The notes beneath the pieces were generated by a model that was not told the DNA's origin, did not search any database, and worked only from the letters and a program-made list of their open reading frames with translations. 64,000 nt of DNA from Strongylocentrotus droebachiensis. Lineage: Eukaryota > Echinodermata > Echinoidea > Camarodonta > Strongylocentrotidae. Positions 34,650 through 44,428 of the stretch are shown here, piece after piece (the stretch's first letter is position 1; each line of letters begins with the position of its first letter). The stretch covers positions 248,001 through 312,000 of the forward strand of contig JAVYIG010000872.1 of NCBI GenBank assembly GCA_035222895.1, in the 5' to 3' direction. Made by a program: the position numbers and the translations under genes.

Positions 34650-36049
34650 AGTATAACCAGCTGATATTGAGTGGCTGATCGATGAGCATATCTGGATCGA
34701 TGAAAAATTGATAGGAAAGAGTCTAGTTGATCTAATTTTCATTTCTACCAAACTAGAGGCCTAGTATAATAAAATTTAAAAATAATATTGTAAAACATGA
34801 TCTTGAATTGATCATAACAAAAAAAGACTTACTTACAATTTACTTTCAGCTAATCTCGGATAAGACGCTAAGAGGCCCCGTGTACAGGAGAATCACCACC
34901 CGGCCCTTCGCCTTGCGCCTTGTAAGTTAAGAACCCACTGCACTATTCGAAAGTAGGGGAAAACCCCGGTGTAGTACTAGTGCCGTGGTCCACCTGCACA
35001 CCCCAATCAGCTCAGGTAGGCCTACGGTATCTGCAAGAATCTTCAGAATTGAAGGAGAAGAAGAATCTGTCCAGTTTCTTGAAGCTACTGCACATGTACA
35101 CGTAGACAAAAATACCGTCTGGTGTATGGGGAATTATATTAATATAATAAAAACCGACGTTGTCAACGCATCCTAGTCCCCCTGTAGAGGAGCATTGCGG
35201 GGAGCATTGTATGTATTTAGAGGCGTAGTCTCAGATCAGCAGAACAAGCGTCGATATCAGAGACTGAAGTTTTTGGTCAATGGTGAAAATAATTAATTTA
35301 GTAATTTGGTAATTACAGCAAAGCCCAATCTTCTTGTTTGTGGATACATCACCAATGTGTCCATGAATGATATATAATAATTATGACTTGATGACAGGCT
35401 TGCATTTTCTTTCGTTTGGAGCATTTGGCATTTGGGATTGTACTTGTACTCCATTTGCCAGCGCCAGTCGGCTTTCCATCATTCCGCAGTGAATTGATGT
35501 CTTCCTTGAGTTGTGCAAGCACTTGCATCAATTTTGAAAGAACAACTGAACTCATGCATCCATTTTAAGACCTACCTAGATTTAGTTTTTTTTTCCAGAG
35601 TGCATGGCGGAATGTGGCGAGGCATTTCAAACATTATTCACTAGTTCAAGATCTTCTTTCGCCCCTCTCTCTTTTTCTCTCGATCTACCTCTCCCACCAC
35701 CTCTTTCCATTTATCCCACTAGTCTCTTCTTCCCACCCTGTTTTATGATTCAGTTAAAGGTAATGCAAAGTTTTGGAAATTCTTTAAATTTTTGATACAT
35801 TTGGATGCCCCTGTGGATGTAATATAAGCACCAGACAATTTCAGCGCCTAAGGCTATTCCATGGTAGCTGCGACCATGAACATTTCAGAATATGCAGTTC
35901 TAATATATAATTTCCAAACGGGAATAGCAAATCGGTCGACTGTAGTCAGGCATTGTTTTAAAGCTAAAGTAATTTCAGTCTTGAGAGAGAGCTATACAAC
36001 ATAATGACATGAAATGGAAACAATTTTTCGAATATAATAATCAGAACGG
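34650..36049. other. 5' flank of transporter copy B and intergenic DNA
   Basis: No coding region supported. The open frame at 35604-35795 is Ser/Pro/Leu low complexity. A GC-rich patch at 34850-34925 could be a promoter or a repeat. Confidence 0.4.
35222..35270 (-). repeat. 77-bp hairpin-ended repeat, truncated copy 3
   Basis: GCGTAGTCTCAG and ATATCAGAGACTGAAG match the reverse complement of copies 1 and 2; the other end is missing. Confidence 0.5.
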
Positions 36050-36652
36050 TAGGAGGAAAGTTAATATTTCTTTGCAATTATAATCCCAAAACAATCATTA
36101 TTAAGGCACCCAATCTCTACTTGGATTTCTTGAACATCTGGAATTATCTAAAGGAGAAGGAATATACTGTAAAAGCAACACATAAATCAAATTATCTTTA
36201 ACAATACTTTTATTGAAGGTAGGAAAATTCCTTTTAATGCAAAATTATTTCATGTGAACATTTTTCAAGTTAAACATTTTGATGGACGCAGAAGGTGATA
36301 TGAGATCAGGGGACTATTTCATAAGGAAAGGTCTTAATGTAGACGATATATATATATTTTTTTTATCTATACACCAAATTGCCAGCTGCCTGCATGGAAG
36401 ATTAAGAGAATTTGTAAAGGGAGAGATGATACTCTAAATGACACTGTTGATCTTTCCAACATTAACTTTATCATTAACAAAACAGTGTATTCTTTTGAGT
36501 CTGTCTCTTCCAAAATGCTCTATAACATTTTTATTGCTATAATACAAGATGCATTTGCTTTTAAACATCCAGAGGTAATAGCTTTAAATCTTGATAAGTT
36601 GGAAACTACAACCAGTTTCTCAATCCCCAGATTTTCCACTGTAGATGGGAAG

Positions 36653-38554
36653 CAGTGGCGTACCTGGGGTACTCCGAGAGGGGGGGGGGGGGGCAAGCGA
36701 CCGAAACAAACAAAAAAGGCGATGCTAATTTTCACTTCTGGCGAGCGAGCGAGCAAAAAAAAATCTTTAAGTAACGTTTGGTATATAAACTGGTATTGTT
36801 GCAAGTTGGGGTGGGAACATTCACTTGTTAGCGACGTTAATTTCATTTTTTTGCAAACGAGTGTAGCGAGCAAGAAAAAAAATCACTTCTTTTTTAATAA
36901 TTGCCACTTAAACTTGGTTCAATTGTCCCATACAGGGCGCGGGAACAATATTGTGTGTAGGGTGATTTTATACCCATTTTAGCTAGCGAGCGAAAATACA
37001 TCTTTCTCTCAATGAATTGCTATATAAAATTTGTTTCATTGTTGCAGGTAGGGGGCGGGCACAATTGTGTTTAAGGCAATGTCAATCCCATTTTGGCGGG
37101 CAGGCAACCCCCTACATTTCTCTTTTTAATGATATTGTAGCAGGTTAGTGGTGGGTACATAATTCCACGAGCTAGCGAGCGTAGCGAGCGAAAAAAAAAA
37201 ATCCCTTTTATAGGGAAAATATGGTACATAAAACTTGGGTTCATTGTTCCATGTCAGGGACGTGATTATTGAAAGCGGTGTTATTTCTATTTTGGCGAGC
37301 GAGCGTAGCGAGCGAGCAAAAAAAATCACTTCTCTTTTATAGGGAAAATATGGTATATAAACTTGGGTTCATTGTTCCATGCAGGGACGTGATTATTAAA
37401 AGCGGTGTTATTTCTATTTTGGCGAGCGAGCGTAGCGAGCGAGCAAAATTTTTGTAATGATAATTGGTTCATAAATTTCAGATTTTTTTGTTGCAGGGCA
37501 GGGCTTGCACAATCATTTTCTAAGGTGATGTTAATTCCGTTTTGGCGAGCACGAGCACACCAAAACTTCTTTGAATAACGTTTGGTACATAATTATTAAC
37601 TGGTTGTTGCAGGTTGGGGCGGGCACGTTAGCGGTGTCAATTCCATTTTGGCGAGCGAGCATAGCGAGCAAGCAACAAAAAAAATTCTCTTTTAATAGAA
37701 ATTAATAAATAAACTTGTTTTTATTGGTGCAGGTCAGGATGGACGCAATCGCGTTTAACGCGATTCAATTCCTTTTTGGCGAGAGGGCGAAAAAACTCTT
37801 CCATTTTTAATGATATTGTTGCAGGTCAAGGGTGGGCACAATTGTTTCCAAAGCAATGTCTATTCATTTCATTCGCGAGCGAGTGTAGCGAGCGAGAAAA
37901 ATGAATTAGTCTCTTTTAGTAACATTTGGTACATATTCGTCGCTGTTTTCACGAAGTGACGGTAGTGAAAAAAAATTGCATTCACTTTGCGTTACGATTT
38001 TCCTCACTACCGTCACTTCGTGAAAATTATTGTTGCCATGGTTGCAGGTCGGGGCCCGTCGGGGCAGGCACAATTGTATTCTGCGTTAAAAGTTTTCGAA
38101 GAATCTCAAAAGCAAAAGGAGTGAAGGGAGTTCGAGCGACCGAACTGGTCATGAGGGTACTTTTGCATTTTCAAAAGTAGAATTGAAGGATTTGGTATAG
38201 GCCTACACTACATTTTCAGGAAAAAAACTGTACGTTTTCAAAATATCTGGGGTCAACTGCCCCCCCCCCCCTGGTGCGTACGGCCGTGGTCTTTTTTTTT
38301 TTTAATTTCCCCATTTTTATTCCTTTCCTTTTCTTTTCCCTTTTTCTTCCTTTTCTCTTCTTCTTCCTTTTTTTCTTTCCTTTTTTTTCCTATTTTCTCT
38401 TTCTTTCCTTTTTTTTTCCCTTTTCCTTTTTTCTTTTTCTTTCCTTTCCTTTCTTTTCTTTTCTTTCCCCTTTTTCTTTCCCCCCCCTGGAGCCCGTCAG
38501 GGGGGGGGGGGGCACTCTGCCCCCCCCTGCCCCCCCCCATATAGTACGCCAAGT
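36653..38554. mobile_element. 1.9-kb insertion in the L1 remnant, with minisatellite core
   Basis: Ends CAGTGGCGTACC and TAGTACGCCAAGT, flanked by direct copies of GATGGGAAG (36644-36652 and 38555-38563). Removing it restores the LINE reading frame. The core holds about ten imperfect repeats of 100-130 bp, each with GCGAGCGAGCGTAGCGAGCG, TTGTTGCAGG-like and TTTTGGCGAGC elements. It ends with a long pyrimidine tract (38290-38490) between poly-C and poly-G runs. Confidence 0.78.
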
Positions 38555-38861
38555 GATGGGAAGTTAAGGGAATTTCAGTTTAAACTTTTACATAACTTTT
38601 GTAATGATAAATTGTATCTTTTTGGATTAACACAGTCAAATTTATGTTCCTTTTGTAGAAAAGAAGTAGAAACCTATCGTCATATCTTCTTTGAATGTTC
38701 TGAAGGGTCCAGAATATGGAATGAGGTGGAAACCATTTAAAGATGTTTTAGTTTCTTAATATGCAATGGATTGATGTGTTGCTTGGTTTCAGAAAAAATA
38801 TGAAAGATAATATATTGTTAAATCATGTATTGATTTTGGTCAAATATATGATTTACAGTAA

Positions 38862-39214
38862 GGCCAAAAAAAAAAAACATGTTTAGCGTCCTGTTTTTTC
38901 GAAAAATAGGAAGGAGGAGGCCCTTTTTATTTTTTATTTTTTATTTAAAAATGGCCGCTCAAAATGGCCGCTCGGTACATTTTCGCTGACAGTCGTGCTA
39001 TTTTTCAAGATGGCCGCCAACATTTTTTTTATTTTTTTTTTTAAATCAGAAATAGATTCATTTTTTCAGTGTTTTTCATGTTTTTTTTTTCTTTAAAAAA
39101 AAAAATTATAAAAAAAAATTATTCAAAAAAAAAAAAAAAAAAAAAAAAATAGGAGGCGGCCCCCAAAAAGGAAGCGGGCGGGGACGCTAAACATGTATAT
39201 TTTTTTAAATGGCC
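38862..39214. mobile_element. Foldback MITE ending GGCC, in the L1 remnant
   Basis: Left GGCCAAAAAAAAAAAACATG + TTTAGCGTCC; right GGACGCTAAACATGTATATT, then TTTTTAAATGGCC. The centre has ATGGCCGC repeats and A/T homopolymers. Confidence 0.7.
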
Positions 39215-39365
39215 TAATCGTAAAAATGGAAAATTCCCAACTAGTAAAGAAATATGTAAGGCTGTAGAGAACTCAAAAAAAGCCTGAACATGAAAAAGCA
39301 AAATTAAAGGACAAACTGCCAATACATTATCAAAAAGGGGAACTGATTGTATATTTATTGTAATT

Positions 39366-41240
39366 CCTGTTCACTCCCTCACTTTCACATCGACCCGGAC
39401 ACTAATCTACTATCGTTGTTTGCTTGTTTTTTATATTTTATATTTTAATAACGGTATAGTTATAGACCTCCACTGATACAAGACCCTCATATAGTTATAA
39501 TGAAATCTAGGAGTTAAAAAAACATGCACCATATCATTATGTGTAAATATAACAAATGTTGTTATCATGGGTTATGAAGCAGCACCTTCACCTTATACTT
39601 TTTGTTTATATAAGAAAATTTTCGTTCAGATTGCTTAATTTATATTGAACTATTTAATTTGCATAGAAGATAATTATGTTGTAAAAATTGTTCCTGTTTA
39701 TAATGCTGTATCCAAAAATATTAATATGAAGTATTACCGTCACCTTTTCCTTTTTTACAGGAATTGTAGCACAATTTGTACATTTGATTGAATATGTACT
39801 ATATTAGTTTGGATACTTATGGAAAATATTTTTAAAATATGTCTGTGTTTATAATGTATGAGACAATGTATGTTTATACTGTGAGAACAATTATGTTCCT
39901 ATTCATCATTTTGTATAATTATGAAAATCTGAATAAAGGCAAAAAAGCTTTTATTATTATTTTTTTTTTAAATTACAATTTCATCACTTTAGCCTCGATT
40001 ACAACCGCGACAACGATCACTGAATATTATGAAATCGCCTATACACTTCCAATATGTTCATTTGAACCAAATTCATGACCCCATACTGAAACTTTGTGTT
40101 ACAATTTATATGTTTATATTTAATTATTTTAGTACTCCAACCTTGGTTTTAAAATGGATCCCATGGGACCCCCTTATAATCATGCCACACCACACTCTAT
40201 CTAGGCCTATACTGTATTATCTTCAGCACCACTGATGGCGATCGATCGAGGTGTGGCCTTCAAGGTAATATTCAACGAATACTCAAGCGCTTTTGACGAA
40301 CATTTCTTGTATTAATTTTCTTTAACCAGGCTGTTTTTTTTAATTTTTATGATGACTGCTTTGAGGGACCTGACTTTTACAAGCTAAGCTTTTCCCCCAC
40401 CTGGTTAGCCTGACATGACACGCAGCAAACCTCCCAGCCGTGATCGGGACGTTTGTGTGTTGCCCTCCGACCCTTGGATATCAAAGTTGATGACTTCAGG
40501 GAAAGTAAGCCAGGATATTAACTTGGTTTTTATCAAAGGAGAAACATGAAAAAGAAAATTAGTGAAAATTTGTTCAATATCCGATTAAAAATGGGTAAGT
40601 CGTGAATTTTTGAATGTCATCAGCGGAAACACAAATTGGCAAACTGACTAAAATTTCACTTTTCCCCCTTCAAATTGTATGACTGGGAAGGGTCTTTTCT
40701 ATACAGAGGACTTATACTAATATGCTATTCATAATATATTTGAGTAATGCCCCAAGGCGCTAGGCACTTGGGAGAAAAACAGAAATTATATTTTTGTGCA
40801 TGACAAACAGGAGAGTAGTCCGTGACTACGTCATCACCCACTGACAAAAATTGCCAATTTGAGATTCGCATAGTAATAGTGATGTCATATTTTAAACATT
40901 CATAACTCTCTTACCATATTGAGTGCGATTTAGTTCAAACTTTCGCCAGTCTGTTACTATTATTTCTGCTTTCATACCAAAGAACTTACTTACTAGGGTT
41001 GGATACGACGTGTTTATGATTTTGCTAACAAGATTTCTGAGTGAAGTCTATTCGTGTCGAGCATGTAAATGTTTCTTGTTTAAACTAGAAGATTTTAATA
41101 GCGTCTTCCTCGCATTTCAGAGATTGTCTGTACCCTGAGTATAGGTTTTCAACAATTTAGCTTCAAACACAAATTAAGGCGTCAAATATACTTTTATCCA
41201 TACAAGAATGGGATTTTTGAAGAAAAGGAAGGAAAACAAG
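39366..41240. other. Intergenic, no gene recognised
   Basis: AT-rich. Contains the partial MITE at 40500-40995. A short open stretch starting ATGGCGATCGATCG at 40225 runs into GTAATA, but has no supported partner exon. Confidence 0.45.
40500..40995. mobile_element. TTAA MITE, family 1, partial copy 3
   Basis: Shares AACATTCATAACTCTCTTAC, the GAGAAAAACAGAAATTA segment and the GAGATTCGCATAG segment with the 5.7-kb copy. The ends are eroded. Confidence 0.5.
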
Positions 41241-41254
41241 AATGGGAGGGGGGG

Positions 41255-41375
41255 GGGGGGTAAGCACTAATTGATTTTTTTTTTTTTTTTTTTTTTTTTT
41301 TGGGGGGGGGCACAACGGGGGAGGGGGATTCACTCATTTTTTACCCCTCAACTTCCACCTCCTCCCCCCGCCCCT
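41255..41375. repeat. Homopolymer cluster (poly-G, poly-T, poly-G)
   Basis: Runs of G, T and G followed by CACAACGGGGG and a CT-rich stretch; same style as 31760-31900 and 43780-43975. Confidence 0.6.
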
Positions 41376-41429
41376 TGAGCAAAACAAATTGTTAACGCAT
41401 GAAACACAGATACAGAGTGTCTTTAAAAT

Positions 41430-42650
41430 TCTAAAACACCCCCTGTTTGCCAGGGGGGTGTTTGCAAAGGCAGAGGGGCACAGTGCTTCCCACTTGTTCA
41501 AGTACCCCAAAAGTGCCCCTTTAACTTTGTAAGAAGTGCCCGTTTTTACATAGGAAAAGTGCCCCTTTTATTTGTTTTAAAGTGCCCCTTCCCCTTTCCA
41601 CCTCTGATTAGTGCCCCTTTTATTTTGACACGAACCCCTTTTCCTTTGACAAGTTCACATATTCTTTTGCAATAAGTGTGCATTTTCTATTCTCATAAGG
41701 GCCTTTTTTAAAAATCTCTAGTAAGTTCCCCTTTTCAGGTACAAGAAGCGCACCTTTTCACTTTTGATAAGTGCCCCCTTCACCTCTGGTAATTCCCCTA
41801 TTCAAATCTGAGAGGTTCCCCTTATGCTTTGTAAAAAGTGCCCCTTCCCCTTTTAATCATAACTACCCCTTTTTAACTCGGATAAGCGCACCTTATATTT
41901 TCACATATGCCCTCTTTCCTTTTTAATAAGTGCCCCTTTTCCTTATGATGAATGCCCCTTTTCATCTATGGTTCCTTTTCATTCTCATTAGTGCTCTTTT
42001 TCATCTTTTGTAAATGACCCTATTGAATTCTGAGAGATTGTCGTTTTACTTTGAGAAGTGCCCCTTCCCCTCCTGATAAGTGCTATTTTCATCTTATATA
42101 AATGCCCCTTTTATTCTTAAACGTCCCCCTTGTCCTTCCTAATAAATGCTCTTTTTCATTCTTATAGGTGCCCCTTCCCCTTCTCATAATTACCCCTTTC
42201 ATCCCGATTATTTTAACATGTGCCTCTTTTTCTTTTTAATTAAGAGCCACTTCCCCCTTCTCATAAAAGCCCCCTTTCACCTTTGATAAATTCCCCTATC
42301 AAATCTGATCGGTGCCCCTTTTCTTTCAACAAATGCACATTTCCCTTTATCATTAGTGCCCCTTTTTCATTTTCATAAGTGCGCCTTTTCACCTCTGATA
42401 AATACCCTTTTAAACAAGATATGTGCCCCTTTTCCCTTTCTAATAAGGAACCTATTCCTATTTCATTAATGCCCATTTCCCATTCTTATAAAATCCCTTT
42501 TCATCCCTGGTGATTACCTCTTTTTTTTAGGTGTAAGAAGTGGCCCATTTTTACCTCTGATAATTAGCCTTTGTACTTTGACACGTGCTCCTTTTCTTTT
42601 CTAATAAATGTCTTATCCCCTTCGAAAACGTGCCCCTAATTTCAAGTTAC
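41430..42650. repeat. Degenerate GTGCCCCTTTT satellite
   Basis: Dozens of variants of AAGTGCCCCTTTTCATTTTGATAA, spaced about 25-60 bp. The same word recurs at 43026-43068 after an interruption (42650-43020). No coding potential. Confidence 0.8.
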
Positions 42651-42659
42651 TAAGAGCAA

Positions 42660-42850
42660 TTTCCCCTCAATGTTCGCTCGCTACGCTCGTTTGTAGTTAT
42701 AGCCTAGATGTTATCATTATCAAAGGTCTTTTTAGTCTTCCGTTAAGAGAATGTGTTTATAACCCCATCAGGATTGGGTTTTCCTGTTGATAAGATGTAA
42801 TTTTTCGCACTGCGACCCAACAAATCTTTAAATTTTTCCTCGCTCGCAAA
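42660..42850 (-). repeat. Remnant of the GCGAGCG minisatellite family
   Basis: GTTCGCTCGCTACGCTCGTT at 42678 and CCTCGCTCGCAAAT at 42839 are reverse-complement traces of the repeat inside 36653-38554. Confidence 0.45.
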
Positions 42851-43464
42851 TGAATTTTCAGACCATCATATCCAACTGCAAAGTATGATGCTTAAGCAAT
42901 ATCTTATATGATGTAAAAAGAGAAACAAATATTGAAATCATCCCTGATAATGTAATCACAATATAGGGGTATATACCAATATCTAAAAAATTATATATTT
43001 TCGCTTTGAGGATTTCCCATTGAAGGTGCCCTTTTTTTTCTCCAGAGAGTGCCCTTTTTTGTTGGTGCCCCCCCCCCACTTTGGAAGTCGCTCCGCCGCC
43101 TCTGGGTGTTTGAACACACAGCCCCCCCCCCTTCAGAAAGATCTGAGTAGTTTGTTCCGTAAAAAAAGATCAAATATCCCTGATACCAGCTATTACAGAA
43201 ATGACCGGTTTACTAACATATTCAATAGTTGTTATGCATACTTTTTAAACAAAGATTGTTCTTGTTTACCTAAAAAGCTTTCCCGAGGATTGCTTGACAT
43301 AGCAACAAATAATATAAGCAGATTGGATCTCGAGTAGTGCTGTAGTAAAAGTTTCGATTTTTTTTTAAGTTTCGATTTATCCCCCTCTACCTGGCGCTAT
43401 GTCTGGCAATGTCTCCCAGCTCAGTAATCGGTGTGTTGACTCCCTAATCGGAAACTAGAACAAT

Positions 43465-43668
43465 GATTTGTCTGTCATCTTGGTTTGAAAGTAATCTTTC
43501 TAATAGATACATGATGTATGTAGTTTATAATAATAATTTCTCCAATGTTTATTCTATTACACATGGCGTAACATAAGGTTCTATCCTAGGTCCTCTTCTG
43601 TTTTTCATTTACATCAATGATCTTACACATTCTTCTAAAAACATTGTTATTATCATCAAATCAGCGCC
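43465..43668 (+). pseudogene. Reverse transcriptase fragment (CR1/L2-like)
   Basis: Reads SSWFESNLSNRYMMYVVYNN and then GVT-stop-GSILGPLLFFIYINDL, the GVPQGSILGPLLF block with a TAA in place of the Gln codon. It is truncated before the YADD motif, where a homopolymer-rich element begins at about 43670. Confidence 0.72.
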
Positions 43669-43669
43669 T

Positions 43670-43978
43670 TAAATGAAAGTCCTTCGCCGGGTGGGTTAAA
43701 AAAAAATTAAAAGGGCACATTTTTTTTCTTTTTTTCGTCCAGAACTGTTTTGGTCCGACTCAACCAGCCGCTGAATAAACGAGGGGGGGGGGGGGAGGGG
43801 GTAAGAGCACTTTTGTTTTTAAATGGTCACCAATTAGCACTTTTTTTTTTTTTTTTTAATTTAAAAAAAATGGAGGGGGAGGGGTTTTCCTCCAAAACAA
43901 AAAAAAAAAAAAAAAAAAATTGAGGGGGGTTCGACTCCTAACCCCACCCCCCCCCCCCCCCTGCGTACGCGTCTGATG
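43670..43978. mobile_element. Homopolymer-rich element fragment
   Basis: Poly-T, CCGACTCAACCAGCCGCTGA, ATAAACGAG, poly-G, poly-T, poly-A and poly-C in turn, ending CTGCGTACGCG. Shares the GCTGAGTCGG motif with the left edge of the window. It cuts off the RT fragment at 43668. Confidence 0.5.
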
Positions 43979-44407
43979 AATAGTATGATGACTTGATGAG
44001 GTACTCGATCCACATTTTTTTTTTTTTGTGGGAAAGCTCGATATTAAAAAAAAATTATAACTTTATCCCCAATTCGGCCAGTTATATCTTAATCATTTTC
44101 GTTGAAACTGAAAGGGATAGAAAAATATGTCAATTAAATTAAAGATGTTTGAGGGGGGAAGGAGAAAAAGAAGAAGAATGAGAAACAGAAGAAGAAGAAG
44201 AAGATAAAGAAGAATTTAAAAAAAAGAGGAAGATAAAGAAGAAGTCAAAAAATATAAGGCCTATTAAGAACAACAACAAACAGAAGAGGAGGAAGAAAGA
44301 ATTATTTTCCCCTCTTTTTGCATTTGCTTAATTGAAGCTAGCATAGTGAGGTTGCCAGAAAACGAACAATTCCTAAATGAATCTAGTCTAACTAAGAGTG
44401 GCGAAAT

Positions 44408-44428
44408 ATGAGTTCTCCAAGTGATTTG
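44408..44428 (+). CDS. UBX-LRR gene exon 1, candidate start exon
   Basis: ATGAGTTCTCCAAGTGATTTG (MSSPSDL) runs directly into GTACGT and ends in phase 0, exactly what exon 2 needs. Six acidic or small residues before a UBA domain are typical. The choice rests on phase and donor quality only; another first exon could exist in 43.9-46.5 kb. Confidence 0.5.

Larger units (their letters stand above)
18430..34650. repeat. Segmental tandem duplication, unit B
   Basis: Second unit in direct orientation. It carries the copy B transporter and these unit-specific insertions: LINE 18590-20530, foldback 20751-22160, TTAA MITE 22786-23420, composite block 24606-27150, mariner-like foldback 29712-30280, hAT-like MITE 31708-31944, TTAA MITE 33249-33628. 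Confidence 0.8.
36050..39365 (+). pseudogene. L1-like LINE ORF2 C-terminal remnant, split by two insertions
   Basis: Plus-strand remnant of the post-RT region. Readable pieces: WKIKRICKGRDD and NKTVYSFESVSSKMLYNI (about 36395-36540), STVDGK at 36640, then after the 1.9-kb insertion LREFQFKLLHNFCNDKL and CSFCRKEVETYRHIFFEC (about 38565-38705), with the CX2C...HX4C knuckle of L1-type ORF2 proteins. A second insertion (38862-39214) is followed by NGKFPTSKEICKAVENSKK (about 39220-39280). Frames are broken by stops and shifts. The same family occurs at 26400-27150. Confidence 0.72.

Noticed and set aside
35349-35555. 68-residue open frame, minus strand
   Set aside because: Helical look at its start but no homology, and no splice or neighbour support.
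38253-38567. Lys/Glu-rich and Phe-rich open frames on opposite strands
   Set aside because: Readings of a 200-bp pyrimidine tract inside the 1.9-kb insertion.
40225-40255. Possible mini-exon ATGGCGATCGATCG...AAG|GTAATA
   Set aside because: No partner exon in a compatible phase nearby, and the surroundings are repeat-rich.
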